In this document: in pieces, positions 7,782 to 16,200 of the stretch
Position numbering within the stretch: position 1 is the stretch's first letter
Layout of the letters: each line of letters begins with the position of its first letter
Assembly: GCF_902493135.1 (NCBI RefSeq)
Contig: NZ_CABUOD010000059.1
Location: 1 to 18,268, forward strand
DNA length: 18,268 nt
Reading direction: 5' to 3'
DNA from: an uncultured Parabacteroides sp.
Lineage (GTDB): Bacteria; Bacteroidota; Bacteroidia; Bacteroidales; Tannerellaceae
The notes under the pieces: generated by a model
Database searches by the model: none
Told to the model about the DNA's origin: nothing
The model's input: the letters and a program-made list of their open reading frames with translations, nothing else
Program-made: the position numbers and the translations under genes

Positions 7782-7864
7782 GCTGATTTATGGGGTGAGC
7801 AAACAGCCGATTCAAGCCTATGGTATAAGGTTTGCCTTGTCTGTTGGCTCGCATGTAAATCAGC
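7782..7864. repeat. Two-tier inverted repeat between purD and the DUF6427-like gene
   Basis: The outer arms begin GCTGATTTA (7782) and end TAAATCAGC (7864), nine perfect pairs, and the pairing resumes at GAGCAAACAG / CTGTTGGCTC. An inner stem CAAGCCU/AGGUUUG (about 7813-7834) is possible with one G-U pair. There is no T-run after it, so it is not a classic intrinsic terminator. It fills most of the 120-nt gap and ends 22 nt before the next ATG. Confidence 0.55.
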
Positions 7865-7886
7865 ATTTATCTATACTCAATCAAAA

Positions 7887-8900
7887 ATGCGAGTAGCTTA
7901 TAACAAATATTCCCGCCGATTTGACTTTTCTGCGCCACCGACATTCATGCCGGTCTTATTGGCGTGCATCGTCTGTTGGGTGGTCAGTTATTTGTACTCC
8001 GTGGGCTATCCTGTCTATGGCGAGGTCTCGGCTACTCCTCTCTGGAATACGATTTGCCAGGCATTGCCAGGCAAAGAATTTACCTATATCATCGGGATGG
8101 CGTTGATGTTCGGAGGGGCTTTCCTGTTGCACCGTGCGAACTATGTGCTGGTGCTGATACGGGAGAAGACGATGTTGCCCTTTCTCTTCTATGTCCTGTT
8201 CATCAGTACGAATCCCGATTTCTTTCCCCTGAAATCGACTTCGGTCGGTGTTTTCTGCCTGATCCTGGCGATCTACCAGCTGTTCACGACCTATCATGAT
8301 CCCGAAGCGAGGGAGAAAGCCTATAGTGCCGCCTTGCTGATCGGTATCGGCAGCCTGCTCTGGATTCACTTGCTTTGGTTTCTGCCGTTGTTCTGGCTGG
8401 GGATGTATAATTTCCGTTCGCTGGCGCCCCGTACCTTTATCGCTTCTTTGTTAGGGGTGGCGACGGTCTATTGGTTCCTGCTGGGCTGGTGTGTGTGGCA
8501 ACGGGATTTCACGCTGTTCAGCGTTCCTTTCTCGACACTTTTCAAGGTGCGCTTCCTGGCGACGGACGGTATTGTGTTGCTGGATTGGATCAGTATCATG
8601 GCGATTGCCTTGTTGACGGTTGTCGCTTCCTTGAATATCGTCATGCACGATACGGAGGATTCGCTTCGTTCCCGCCAGTTCCTTTCGTTCCTGATTGCGA
8701 TGTCCGTATGGGCATTCGGTCTTTATTTCCTCTATGAACAGGTTTCGGAAGAGTTTCTGGAAACAGCTTGTGTGCCAGCCTCTATTCTCATCGCCCATTT
8801 CTTTACAGTGACACGTGGCAAGATCGTGTTTTGGGCGTTTTTTGCAACTGTGGCAATCCTGATTGCCACTCTATTCATTCGGATATGGAATTTCTTATAG
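7887..8900 (+). CDS. Polytopic inner-membrane protein, DUF6427-like
   Basis: A 337-residue integral membrane protein of a Bacteroidetes family of unknown function. Hydrophobic segments recur through nearly the whole length, for example FMPVLLACIVCWVVSYLY, IIGMALMFGGAFLL, TSVGVFCLILAIYQL, IGSLLWIHLLWFLPLFWLGM, ASLLGVATVYWFLLGWCVW and VFWAFFATVAILIATLFI, about nine or ten helices in total. I see no catalytic motif. The C-terminus overlaps the yqaA-like start by 16 nt, which argues for co-expression. A possible regulatory hairpin lies just upstream. Family assignment rests on general resemblance. Confidence 0.8.
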   Translation: MRVAYNKYSRRFDFSAPPTFMPVLLACIVCWVVSYLYSVGYPVYGEVSATPLWNTICQALPGKEFTYIIGMALMFGGAFLLHRANYVLVLIREKTMLPFLFYVLFISTNPDFFPLKSTSVGVFCLILAIYQLFTTYHDPEAREKAYSAALLIGIGSLLWIHLLWFLPLFWLGMYNFRSLAPRTFIASLLGVATVYWFLLGWCVWQRDFTLFSVPFSTLFKVRFLATDGIVLLDWISIMAIALLTVVASLNIVMHDTEDSLRSRQFLSFLIAMSVWAFGLYFLYEQVSEEFLETACVPASILIAHFFTVTRGKIVFWAFFATVAILIATLFIRIWNFL

Positions 8901-9334
8901 AATACGGATATATCGGCGTGTTTATCGCCTCTTTCTTAGCTGCTACCGTTTTGCCGTTCAGCAGCGAGGTCGTTCTGACCGGCGTGTTGTTGGCGGGAGC
9001 GGCCTACTGGCCTTGTATGATTGCGGCTACGCTGGGTAATTTCCTGGGCGGTATGAGTTGTTACTGGCTCGGTATGCTGGGCAAGGTCGAATGGATAGAG
9101 AAATATCTGAAACTGGATGCCGCCAAATTGCAGAAAGTACAAGATTGGATAAAGGGGAAAGGTTCCTGGATGGGCTTTTTCGTCTTCCTTCCCGGCATAG
9201 GTGATTTTATCGCCGTGGCGCTCGGTTTCCTCCGCGCCAATATCTGGATCGTGGCTATCTCGATGTTTCTCGGAAAGGCGATCCGATATTGGGTTTGGAT
9301 GGAATTTGTCTATAAGGTGCAGGGAATGTTCTGA
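8885..9334 (+). CDS. YqaA/DedA-like small membrane protein
   Basis: A 149-residue membrane protein of the YqaA family, related to DedA/SNARE-associated proteins, which are linked to lipid carriers and membrane homeostasis. The ATG at 8885 is preferred over the longer frame starting at 8768, whose first 39 residues are Cys/His-rich out-of-frame translation of the upstream gene. It begins MEFLIEYGYIGVFIASFLAAT and has LPFSSEVVLTGVLLAG, TLGNFLGGMSCYWLG and FFVFLPGIGDFIAVALGFLRA, matching the family's re-entrant loop and glycine-rich positions (E. coli YqaA is 142 residues). The stop TGA is immediately followed by the stop of the opposite-strand lipoprotein gene. Confidence 0.88.
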   Translation: MEFLIEYGYIGVFIASFLAATVLPFSSEVVLTGVLLAGAAYWPCMIAATLGNFLGGMSCYWLGMLGKVEWIEKYLKLDAAKLQKVQDWIKGKGSWMGFFVFLPGIGDFIAVALGFLRANIWIVAISMFLGKAIRYWVWMEFVYKVQGMF

Positions 9335-10048
9335 TTATTCCACTCTGACATATACTTTCGTGTACATCTCATTATGTCGGGCATAGATGGCGTAGTTGCC
9401 CCGGATGTCGCGCCACGTGAGTAGAAGCCTCATTTTTAGGGCTCCGCCTTCAGACGAAATCTGGAAAATATCTTCCAGATCGCTATCGTAGCTAAACTCT
9501 GTACCTTTCGGGAATTCATAGGCCACTTCGTCTTCAGTGCCGCTGACCACAGTCCCGATCGTACTGTCGTAGGCAGGCATCCCGTCGGCCTCTGGATTGA
9601 TCAGAGCAAACAGGACAACGGCCCCTATCCTTCTTTCCTCTTTCTTGATCTCGGAGTCGACATAGAACTGATAGTAGTCGCCGGCCAGCGCCAGTGCCAA
9701 CTTCCCCGAAGGAAACCGCATCACGGCATCTTCCTTGAAAGCCTGGTAGAGATGTCCCGGCGTCACGGCTACCTGATTGACCAATCCCTCGCCGATTTGG
9801 GGCGGGACAACCTTTCCGAGTCCTTTCGACGAACCGAGTTCAACGATCAGGCATCTGTTTGTCTCGAAATTGTTTGCTGCATTGATATAGATATCGGAGT
9901 TGCCCAAGCGGGTCTTGCCGTTTTCTGCATCGAGCATGTTCAAGGTGGTTGCATTGTCGATTTCCGGAGTGGAATCGTCATCCGAACAGGAAAAAGCCGG
10001 GAGCAGAAATGCCGCCAGCAGGAGCTGAAACAAGAGATTCTTTTTCAT
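9335..10048 (-). CDS. Surface lipoprotein of unknown function
   Basis: A 237-residue lipoprotein. The internal ATG at 10048 is chosen because it begins a typical signal peptide, MKKNLLFQLLLAAFLLPAFSC; the frame is open 13 codons further but without signal character. The lipobox Cys is followed by SDDDS, like the Bacteroides surface-export signal for lipoproteins (acidic residues right after Cys), so it is probably shown on the cell surface. The mature part is soluble, mixed alpha/beta, with segments such as LDAENGKTRLGNSDIYINAANN, GKLALALAGDYYQFYVDSEI and LLLTWRDIRGNYAIYARH. I cannot assign a function. It has its own -7 element and ends with no gap against yqaA. Confidence 0.82.
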   Translation of the reverse strand: MKKNLLFQLLLAAFLLPAFSCSDDDSTPEIDNATTLNMLDAENGKTRLGNSDIYINAANNFETNRCLIVELGSSKGLGKVVPPQIGEGLVNQVAVTPGHLYQAFKEDAVMRFPSGKLALALAGDYYQFYVDSEIKKEERRIGAVVLFALINPEADGMPAYDSTIGTVVSGTEDEVAYEFPKGTEFSYDSDLEDIFQISSEGGALKMRLLLTWRDIRGNYAIYARHNEMYTKVYVRVE

Positions 10049-10092
10049 TTGCTTCTTTATTAATAAGTTAGACAATAGGTGAAACACATATA

Positions 10093-10100
10093 CAAAGATA
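10093..10100 (-). promoter_or_regulatory. Bacteroidetes-type -7 element for the lipoprotein gene
   Basis: Read on the minus strand the sequence is TATCTTTG, a TAnnTTTG match 44 nt before the ATG at 10048. No clear TTG is seen about 20 nt upstream. It makes the lipoprotein gene a separate transcription unit from the peptidase gene upstream. Confidence 0.5.
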
Positions 10101-10158
10101 ATTATATTTTGTTGAAAAGCGGTCGTTATCCATTATTCTTTTGAAACTTGTCCGAACG

Positions 10159-10219
10159 ATAACCCTATGCTTTACGATGGCTAACCCTATGCTTTAGCCA
10201 TCGTAAAGCATAGGGTTAT
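10159..10219. repeat. Perfect 24-bp inverted repeat whose loop repeats its own arm
   Basis: ATAACCCTATGCTTTACGAT at 10159 plus GGCT (to 10182) is the exact reverse complement of 10196-10219. The 13-nt loop plus one base (10183-10196) is AACCCTATGCTTTA, an exact repeat of 10161-10174, and is also complementary to 10204-10217. Two mutually exclusive hairpins are therefore possible. It lies 5 nt after the stop of the S37-type peptidase gene and before the lipoprotein promoter. No T-run follows on the minus strand. Confidence 0.8.
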
Positions 10220-10224
10220 AGATG

Positions 10225-11529
10225 CTATTCCGCCAGCCATTTGTTGATCTGCGTCAGTATCTTCTCCTTCATGTCTTCCGGCATGTTGCTGATACGGGCG
10301 CGGTGGCTGCCTCCGGGCTGGATGTAGACTTGTTCGTTTACCTTGCCTTTGAAGGTCGGGACGCGGGTGGCGCTCCACGGATCCACTTCGCCATAGATGA
10401 AGATCATCTTCGGATCGTTGTCACGGAGGAAATCATAGACTTTATGATAGAGTTCGGGGCGGTATTCAACTTTGTCGACCAGTTCTTTCGGCAGCATGAT
10501 GCGGTTCAGGTATCCCTGGCTGTTGTCGATTGTCAGGTATTTCCTGAACGGTTTCGTGTCGTAACCGTAGTAGCCCAATTCGCGGGCAGCCTGCACGAAG
10601 AAGGAGATGTTCGGCTGGTCTTCGGCAAAATAGTCGGGGCCGCTGATATCGGTCAAATGGTAAAACAGTGTCTTTGTATCGGATGTGAGCGGCGGGATCA
10701 CACTGGTCGGCGTACCCCATTGCCAAAGGGCGAACGGGTATTCCAAAACACAATAATCCAATACTTCGGCCATCGGAATACGGAATTCCAGCTTCTTGTC
10801 CTTGCAGAACTTTTCCAGCATCGGGACGATTTCGTCCTTGTGTTTCAGGATTTCGGTTTGGAAAGCTTCGATCTTTTGACGGTCTTTCTTCGTGCCGACC
10901 TTGCGGAGGAAGGGTTCGTGGCGCCCGTCTTCCACACCGCGGTTCAAGGGGGCTACGTAGGGGACGGAGAAATCTACATCGTCCGGGAACCAGGCGCGGT
11001 ACAGGCAGGTGGTCTGTCCGCCTTTGCTGATGCCGGTACTGACCCATTTGCCGGCGTACAGCTCTCGGAATGTACGGTTGACATTATGCAGGTCGTAGGC
11101 CGAATTCTCTGCCGTCAGGTAGTCCCAATTGCAGGGTTCCGGGGTGGATTCGAGGAAATAACGGTATTCCACGAAGATGAGGTTAGCGTTGAGCAGTTTT
11201 GTCAACTCTTCCTGATAGCGCGGGTTGAGGGCGTATGCCGCTCCGTAGCCTTCGGTCACGAGGATGGTCGGGCGGTCGAAGCCGGCGTGCCCGATGATCA
11301 CGCGCTGCGTGAATGTCCCGGCTGCCGGGTCACGATGGTCGACAGGCTGGGTGATGCGTACGAGATATTTCTCGGCATAATGATCCGATTCCAGCTTCTC
11401 GATGCCGCTGACTCCTTTCAGCTCTTCCAATTTCTTTTGTAATTCCTGCGCGTTACCTGCAAATGCGACTGTCATCATCAACAGGAATGTGACGAGGCAT
11501 GGGGATAAGGTTTTCAATGTCCTTCTCAT
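10225..11529 (-). CDS. Secreted PS-10/S37-type tripeptidyl aminopeptidase
   Basis: A 434-residue exported serine peptidase resembling the PS-10 (S37) aminopeptidases of Streptomyces and their Bacteroidetes relatives; it should remove tripeptides from peptide N-termini outside the cytoplasm. A signal peptide is visible (MRRTLKTLSPCLVTFLLMMT, cleavage near GNA-QE). QPVDHRDPAAGTFTQRV (61-77) and EYRYF are family-like. The nucleophile elbow is GISKGG with Ser168. Candidate acid and base are Asp383 (YGEVDPWSATR) and His409 (GGSHRARI). The gene follows queG by 4 nt, so its translation is probably coupled, though the functions look unrelated. The palindrome at 10159-10219 follows the stop directly. 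Confidence 0.88.
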   Translation of the reverse strand: MRRTLKTLSPCLVTFLLMMTVAFAGNAQELQKKLEELKGVSGIEKLESDHYAEKYLVRITQPVDHRDPAAGTFTQRVIIGHAGFDRPTILVTEGYGAAYALNPRYQEELTKLLNANLIFVEYRYFLESTPEPCNWDYLTAENSAYDLHNVNRTFRELYAGKWVSTGISKGGQTTCLYRAWFPDDVDFSVPYVAPLNRGVEDGRHEPFLRKVGTKKDRQKIEAFQTEILKHKDEIVPMLEKFCKDKKLEFRIPMAEVLDYCVLEYPFALWQWGTPTSVIPPLTSDTKTLFYHLTDISGPDYFAEDQPNISFFVQAARELGYYGYDTKPFRKYLTIDNSQGYLNRIMLPKELVDKVEYRPELYHKVYDFLRDNDPKMIFIYGEVDPWSATRVPTFKGKVNEQVYIQPGGSHRARISNMPEDMKEKILTQINKWLAE

Positions 11530-11533
11530 GGTA

Positions 11534-12463
11534 TTAATCTTTTAAGTTATGTATGTTTCGTATCAATCCTTCGTATTTGGCTCTTTTGACCGCCGATTTG
11601 GCAAATATACGATTATATTCTTCACGGGAAAAGACCTTTAGATCCTCTTTTCGAAGAGAAAGCAAAGCCGATGCCGGGCGGAAGGCCTCTATCCGCGTCG
11701 GGCGGGCGAAACGGTTCCAAGGGCAGACTTCTTGGCAGGTGTCGCAACCGTAGAGGCGGTTACCGAGGAGGGCGGCCTGTTCGGCGGGGATTTCTCCGCG
11801 GTTCTCGATGGTGAGATAGGAGAGGCATTTACGGGCGTTCAGATGGCGGGGACCTTCCAGCGCTCCTGTCGGGCAGGCATCCAGGCAACGGGTACAACTG
11901 CCGCAACGGTTCTTCTGCGGTGTGTCGTACTGGTCCGCTTCGAGGGTGGTGACGATTTCTCCCAAGAAGAAGAAAGAGCCTTTGCCGGGAATAATCAGGT
12001 TCGTGTTCTTCCCGATCCAGCCCAGTCCGGCTTTCCAAGCCCAATAGCGTTCGAATATGGGAGCGGAGTCGGTGAAGAAGCGGGCGTCTCCTGCATCGGC
12101 CTGTCCCGTCCCCGTGTGCGGCAGCAGTGCGGCCCATAGGCTATTCAGCATCTCTTTCAGGACGAAATGGTAATCTTTTCCATATGCGTAATAGGCGATA
12201 TGAGGCGCTTCGGGCCGAAGTTTCTGTTCCGGATAATAGTTCAACGCCACGGATATGACTGTCTTGGCTCCTTCCACCAACCCGGTGGGGTCAAGCCGTA
12301 TTTCGCGGTGGTTCTCCATATACGCCATCCCGGCATGGTTGCCCTCCTTCAGCCACTTGTCAAAAAAAAAGGCTTCGCTGTCTGTGGTCGCCACTTGTGC
12401 GATCCCGCAGGCATCGAAGCCGATCTCTTTTGCTTTCTCTTTTATTTCGGTAGCTGGAAACAT
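11534..12463 (-). CDS. queG: Epoxyqueuosine reductase
   Basis: A 309-residue cobalamin- and iron-sulfur-dependent enzyme that reduces epoxyqueuosine to queuosine at tRNA position 34. The N-terminal corrinoid domain includes FFTDSAPIFERYWAWKAGLGWIGKNTNLI (129-157), with the conserved Asp132 proposed as the proton donor. Two 4Fe-4S clusters are bound by a ferredoxin-like region: CGSCTRCLDACPTGAL (Cys187, 190, 193, 197) and Cys213 with CDTCQEVCPW (240, 243, 247). It lacks the C-terminal HEAT-like tRNA-binding part found in B. subtilis and E. coli enzymes (about 380 residues); this shorter form seems usual in Bacteroidetes. No promoter motif is seen in the gap upstream, which holds a 49-bp hairpin, so read-through from the deacetylase gene is possible. 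Confidence 0.95.
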   Translation of the reverse strand: MFPATEIKEKAKEIGFDACGIAQVATTDSEAFFFDKWLKEGNHAGMAYMENHREIRLDPTGLVEGAKTVISVALNYYPEQKLRPEAPHIAYYAYGKDYHFVLKEMLNSLWAALLPHTGTGQADAGDARFFTDSAPIFERYWAWKAGLGWIGKNTNLIIPGKGSFFFLGEIVTTLEADQYDTPQKNRCGSCTRCLDACPTGALEGPRHLNARKCLSYLTIENRGEIPAEQAALLGNRLYGCDTCQEVCPWNRFARPTRIEAFRPASALLSLRKEDLKVFSREEYNRIFAKSAVKRAKYEGLIRNIHNLKD

Positions 12464-12474
12464 ATTATATAGGG

Positions 12475-12580
12475 AAGAGCCAGGTACGCGGATGACGCGG
12501 ATTAAGCGGATGAACGCGGATTTAAAATAAAAAATCCGTTTCTATCCGTTTAATCCGCGTCATCCGCGTACCTGGCTCTT
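12475..12580. repeat. Near-perfect 49-bp inverted repeat made of GCGGAT units
   Basis: Arms 12475-12523 and 12532-12580 are identical over the first 31 bases as reverse complements and differ at only a few later positions, with an 8-nt A-rich loop. Inside each arm GCGGAT (or CGGAT) recurs about every 9 bases, as in dispersed repeats reported in many Bacteroidetes genomes. It occupies the 148-nt gap between the deacetylase and queG, ending 12 nt before the queG ATG (12463). RNA from this gap would form a very strong hairpin. Confidence 0.85.
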
Positions 12581-12611
12581 ATTCATATCTGTTTTTTTAT
12601 GTAAATACTAT

Positions 12612-13220
12612 TTAAAACACTTTGAACTCATATCCCTGCGCCTGCAACCATTCGATTGCTCGCGGCATGGCTTCGCGCATATTGCTTTCGGCTTTCAACG
12701 AGTCGTGGAAGACAATGACAGAGCCGTTTCTCGTATAGTTTTTGACGACGTTGAAGACGCCGTTCGGTGTCATGTGCGGACTATAATCGCGCGTCACTAC
12801 GTCCCACATGATGATCCGGTAATGCCTCCGGAGCCATATTACCTGCGGGAAACGCATGTGTCCGTGAGGCGGACGGAACAGGTCGCTTTTGATGTATTCG
12901 GCAGCCTTTTCCACATTCGCCAGATAGTTCTTGGTCCAGAAGCGGATGCCTTGGATGTGGTTGAAGGTATGGTTGCCCACACGATGTCCCCGCTCCAGTA
13001 CCATCCGGTAGATCTCCGGATGCTTGCGGACGTTGTCCCCGACACAGAAGAAGGTCGCCTTCACGCCATATTTGTCTAATATATCCAATACCCAAGGGGT
13101 AACCTCGGGGATCGGGCCATCGTCGAAGGTGAGATATACACACTTCTTCTTTGCCGGAATCCGCCAGATTACCCCTGGAAACAGGACCCTGTAAAACCAG
13201 GGCGGTTGTTCTATAAACAT
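12612..13220 (-). CDS. Polysaccharide deacetylase family protein (NodB domain)
   Basis: A 202-residue NodB-homology deacetylase (carbohydrate esterase 4), which removes N- or O-acetyl groups from sugar polymers such as peptidoglycan or a surface glycan; the substrate is unknown. The motifs are complete: TFDDGP (31-36, catalytic base and metal Asp), HTFNH (84-88, metal His pair), RPPHG (116-120), DVVTRDY (140-146) and IVFHDS (169-174). No cleavable signal is seen; the first 22 residues (EQPPWFYRVLFPGVIW) are aromatic and hydrophobic and may peripherally anchor it or remain cytoplasmic. Its ATG is 2 nt after the DUF2723 stop, so the two are almost certainly one operon, and both may act on envelope glycans. 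Confidence 0.92.
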   Translation of the reverse strand: MFIEQPPWFYRVLFPGVIWRIPAKKKCVYLTFDDGPIPEVTPWVLDILDKYGVKATFFCVGDNVRKHPEIYRMVLERGHRVGNHTFNHIQGIRFWTKNYLANVEKAAEYIKSDLFRPPHGHMRFPQVIWLRRHYRIIMWDVVTRDYSPHMTPNGVFNVVKNYTRNGSVIVFHDSLKAESNMREAMPRAIEWLQAQGYEFKVF

Positions 13221-13222
13221 AT

Positions 13223-16200
13223 CTATTCTTTGCGTCCAACCGATTCGTAAGCCATACGGTAGTTGTCAAACTCTTCCTGGTATTTCTTATTGAATTCGGG
13301 GTTGTAATGTTTGTTGATTAACAATACTTGATTCAAAACCTGCATGTCCTGTAACAATTCTGTTTCTACGGACGCCAATTGCACTGGGTTCAAGCGGAAG
13401 TACCAGTTAATGTTACGCATCATGTTATCGGCAATGCCTGTAAATATTTCCGCCGCTTTCTCTTTCTGGCCCAGCACGTAATAGAGCTCACCGGTTGAAA
13501 GAGCCGTGTAGTCGAGCGGAACATTTTCCGGCGGCAACACCTGCATACATTTGTCCAATACTTCCAGAGCCTTGTCGTTCTTGCCTTCTTTCACCAATGC
13601 CTCTGCCAGCTTGTTGAACAGCAGCAAGCGGTAGCTCTTACACATGCGCATTACATTTTCGTCGATGTAAACGCCCGGTTTATCCACGCCACCCCATTTG
13701 AATTTGTTCATCACGTTGTCATACATCTTGTCGGTGTTGACCGACTTGTTGGCATTTTTCGGAACGACCTGGTAAGCCAGACCGGTCTGTTCGAAGTAAC
13801 CGTCCAGATTGACGAACTGGTCCGGGCTGACCGTGATCGCGTAGTACATCGGACGTTCGAAGTTGTTCGTCTGCAACATGTCGAGGATTGTCAGTTCCTG
13901 TTTGCCCAGCGCATTCTTTCCGGCAAGGTTGATCATCATCTTGTCTACCATGCCGTCTGTCTTGCCGCCTAAGATCTTGGCTCCGGCGACCGAGTCGACT
14001 TTGTAGTACAGCTTGTCGGCGGGGATATAATCGAGTTCCTGGTTGATACCCGGAATCTTCTTGAACTTCGGATCGTCGCTGCGGACAAAGTTCAAGGCCG
14101 TGTTCAGGTCGATCGAATCTTTTGTCAGCGGGAATACATAAGCAGCATCGCGGGTTCCTTGTATATATTGGTCGCGTGTCCAGGTGATAGGCAGCGGAGC
14201 GGACTCGTAAGCCTGTTTCTTCATCTGGTCGATGTACCAGTCAGTCTGCAGGTAGCTGGTGTTACATACGCGGACATCGGTACGGACACCTTCTACCTCC
14301 TGGGCATACCACAAGGGGAATGTGTCGTTGTCGCCGTTGGTGAAGATGATGGCATTCGGCTCGCAGGATTCCAGATAGTTGGAACCGAAATCGCGGCAGA
14401 CATAGCGGCCTGAACGGTCGTGGTCGTCCCAGTTTTGTCCGGCCATCTGGATTGGTATGAACAGGCAGAGCACGGTTGCCACCGATCCGGCGATAACCGG
14501 ATTCAGTTTGCCGTATCGCTCCAATCCCTTTGCCAGTGCCGCGACACCGAACCCGATCCAGATACAGAACGCATAGAACGATCCGGCATACGCATAGTCT
14601 CGTTCACGCGGCTGGTACGGCGTCTGGTTCAGGTACAGCACGATAGCCAGGCCGGTCATGAAGAACAGGAAGAAGGTCACCCAAAAACTCTGGATCCCTT
14701 TCTGTCCCGAATAAGCCTGGAACAGCAAACCTAAAATACCTAACAGCAGCGGCAGCATATAATAGACATTGTGCCCTTTGTTATTGATAATATCGAACGG
14801 CATATCTTCCTGCGGACCGACCAGCACTTCGTCAATAAACGGAATACCGGTAATCCAGTTGCCGTTCAGCACCTCGCCATTTCCCTGGATGTCATTCTGA
14901 CGGCCGGAGAAGTTCCACATGAAGTAGCGCCAGTACATAAAATTCAGCTGGTAGGAGAAGAAGAACTTCAGGTTTTCCGCGAATGTCGGCTTCATTACGC
15001 TCTTCATCTCTCCGCAATAGTTGTATTTCACCGGTTGGCCTTTTACCTGCGCCCAGTCCTTGTAGGCCTGGACATGGCGCGGGTCGGAACTGTACATACG
15101 CGGGAACAACATGTTCAGTTCGTCGACATATTTGTATTCCTGATCCGTGCGCGACACATAATAACGGTCTTTCTCGTTTTTGTCCTTCTTGATCACACGG
15201 CTCCAGGTCGGTTCTCCTTCGGTCGTGACAGGCACGCAACTTCCTCCCTGGTTTTCGCGCTGTACTTCCGAAACGTAGGTCTGTCCGTAGAGGAGCGGGG
15301 TTTTGCCATACTGTTCGCGTGCCAGATAGGTACGCAACGTAAAGATATCGCTCGGCGCGTTCTGGTTCATCGGCGTGTCGGCCGTTGCACGGATCAGCGT
15401 CAGTGCATACGAAGAATAGCCCACAACGACTACCATCAGGCAGACCAGGATCGTATTCAGCGTCTTGATATCCACCTTCTTGCTCTTGAACAGGTACAGG
15501 CTCAATGCAGCAGTCAGGATAACCGCCAAAACGTAGCCGCTACCGATAAACGGAATACCGATCAATACGACCGACAGGATGAAAGCGATCTTCATGCGTG
15601 TCGGATGGATCTCGTCGCGCATGGTTTCCCAGATAGACCAGATCAATACGCCTGCCACAATGATCACATAAGCAAATACTCCGGAATTGTAAGGCATGCC
15701 TAAGACGTTGACAAACAACAGTTCGAAATAGCCGCAAACCTCGACCAGTCCCTGTACGACGCCGTACATCATCAACGCAACGATGGCGAAGGAAACGAGC
15801 AGGGCAACCAACGTACCCTTCATCGTCGGGTTCGGGAATTTCTTATAGTAATATACCAGCACGATAGCCGGAATACACAACAAGTTCAGCAAGTGGACGC
15901 CGATACTCAACCCCATCAGGTAAGCGATCAGTACGATCCAACGGTCTGCATGCGGTTTGTCGGCAACGGCTTCCCACTTCAGTATCAGCCAGAAAACAAC
16001 CGCTGTAAAGAGGGATGAATAGGCATAGACTTCCCCTTCCACGGCACTGAACCAGAACGTATCGCTGAATGTATAAGCCAATGCTCCGACCAGACCGCTC
16101 CCCATGATGGTAATCATCTGGCCTAAAGAGGCTTCTTCTCCGTCTTTCACCATGATCTTGCGTGCAAGATGAGTGATACTCCAGAAAAGGAACAGGATTG

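Noticed and set aside
8768..8884. Longer start for the YqaA-like protein
   Set aside because: The extra 39 residues are Cys/His-rich and out of frame with the membrane gene they overlap; the family begins at MEFLIEYGYIG.
10222..11442. 406-codon plus-strand frame opposite the S37-type peptidase
   Set aside because: Long but typical of GC-rich antisense phase; no start context, and the minus strand has a signal peptide and an intact catalytic triad.
14771..15703. 310-codon plus-strand frame opposite DUF2723
   Set aside because: His/Arg/Gln-rich antisense shadow of a clear membrane protein.
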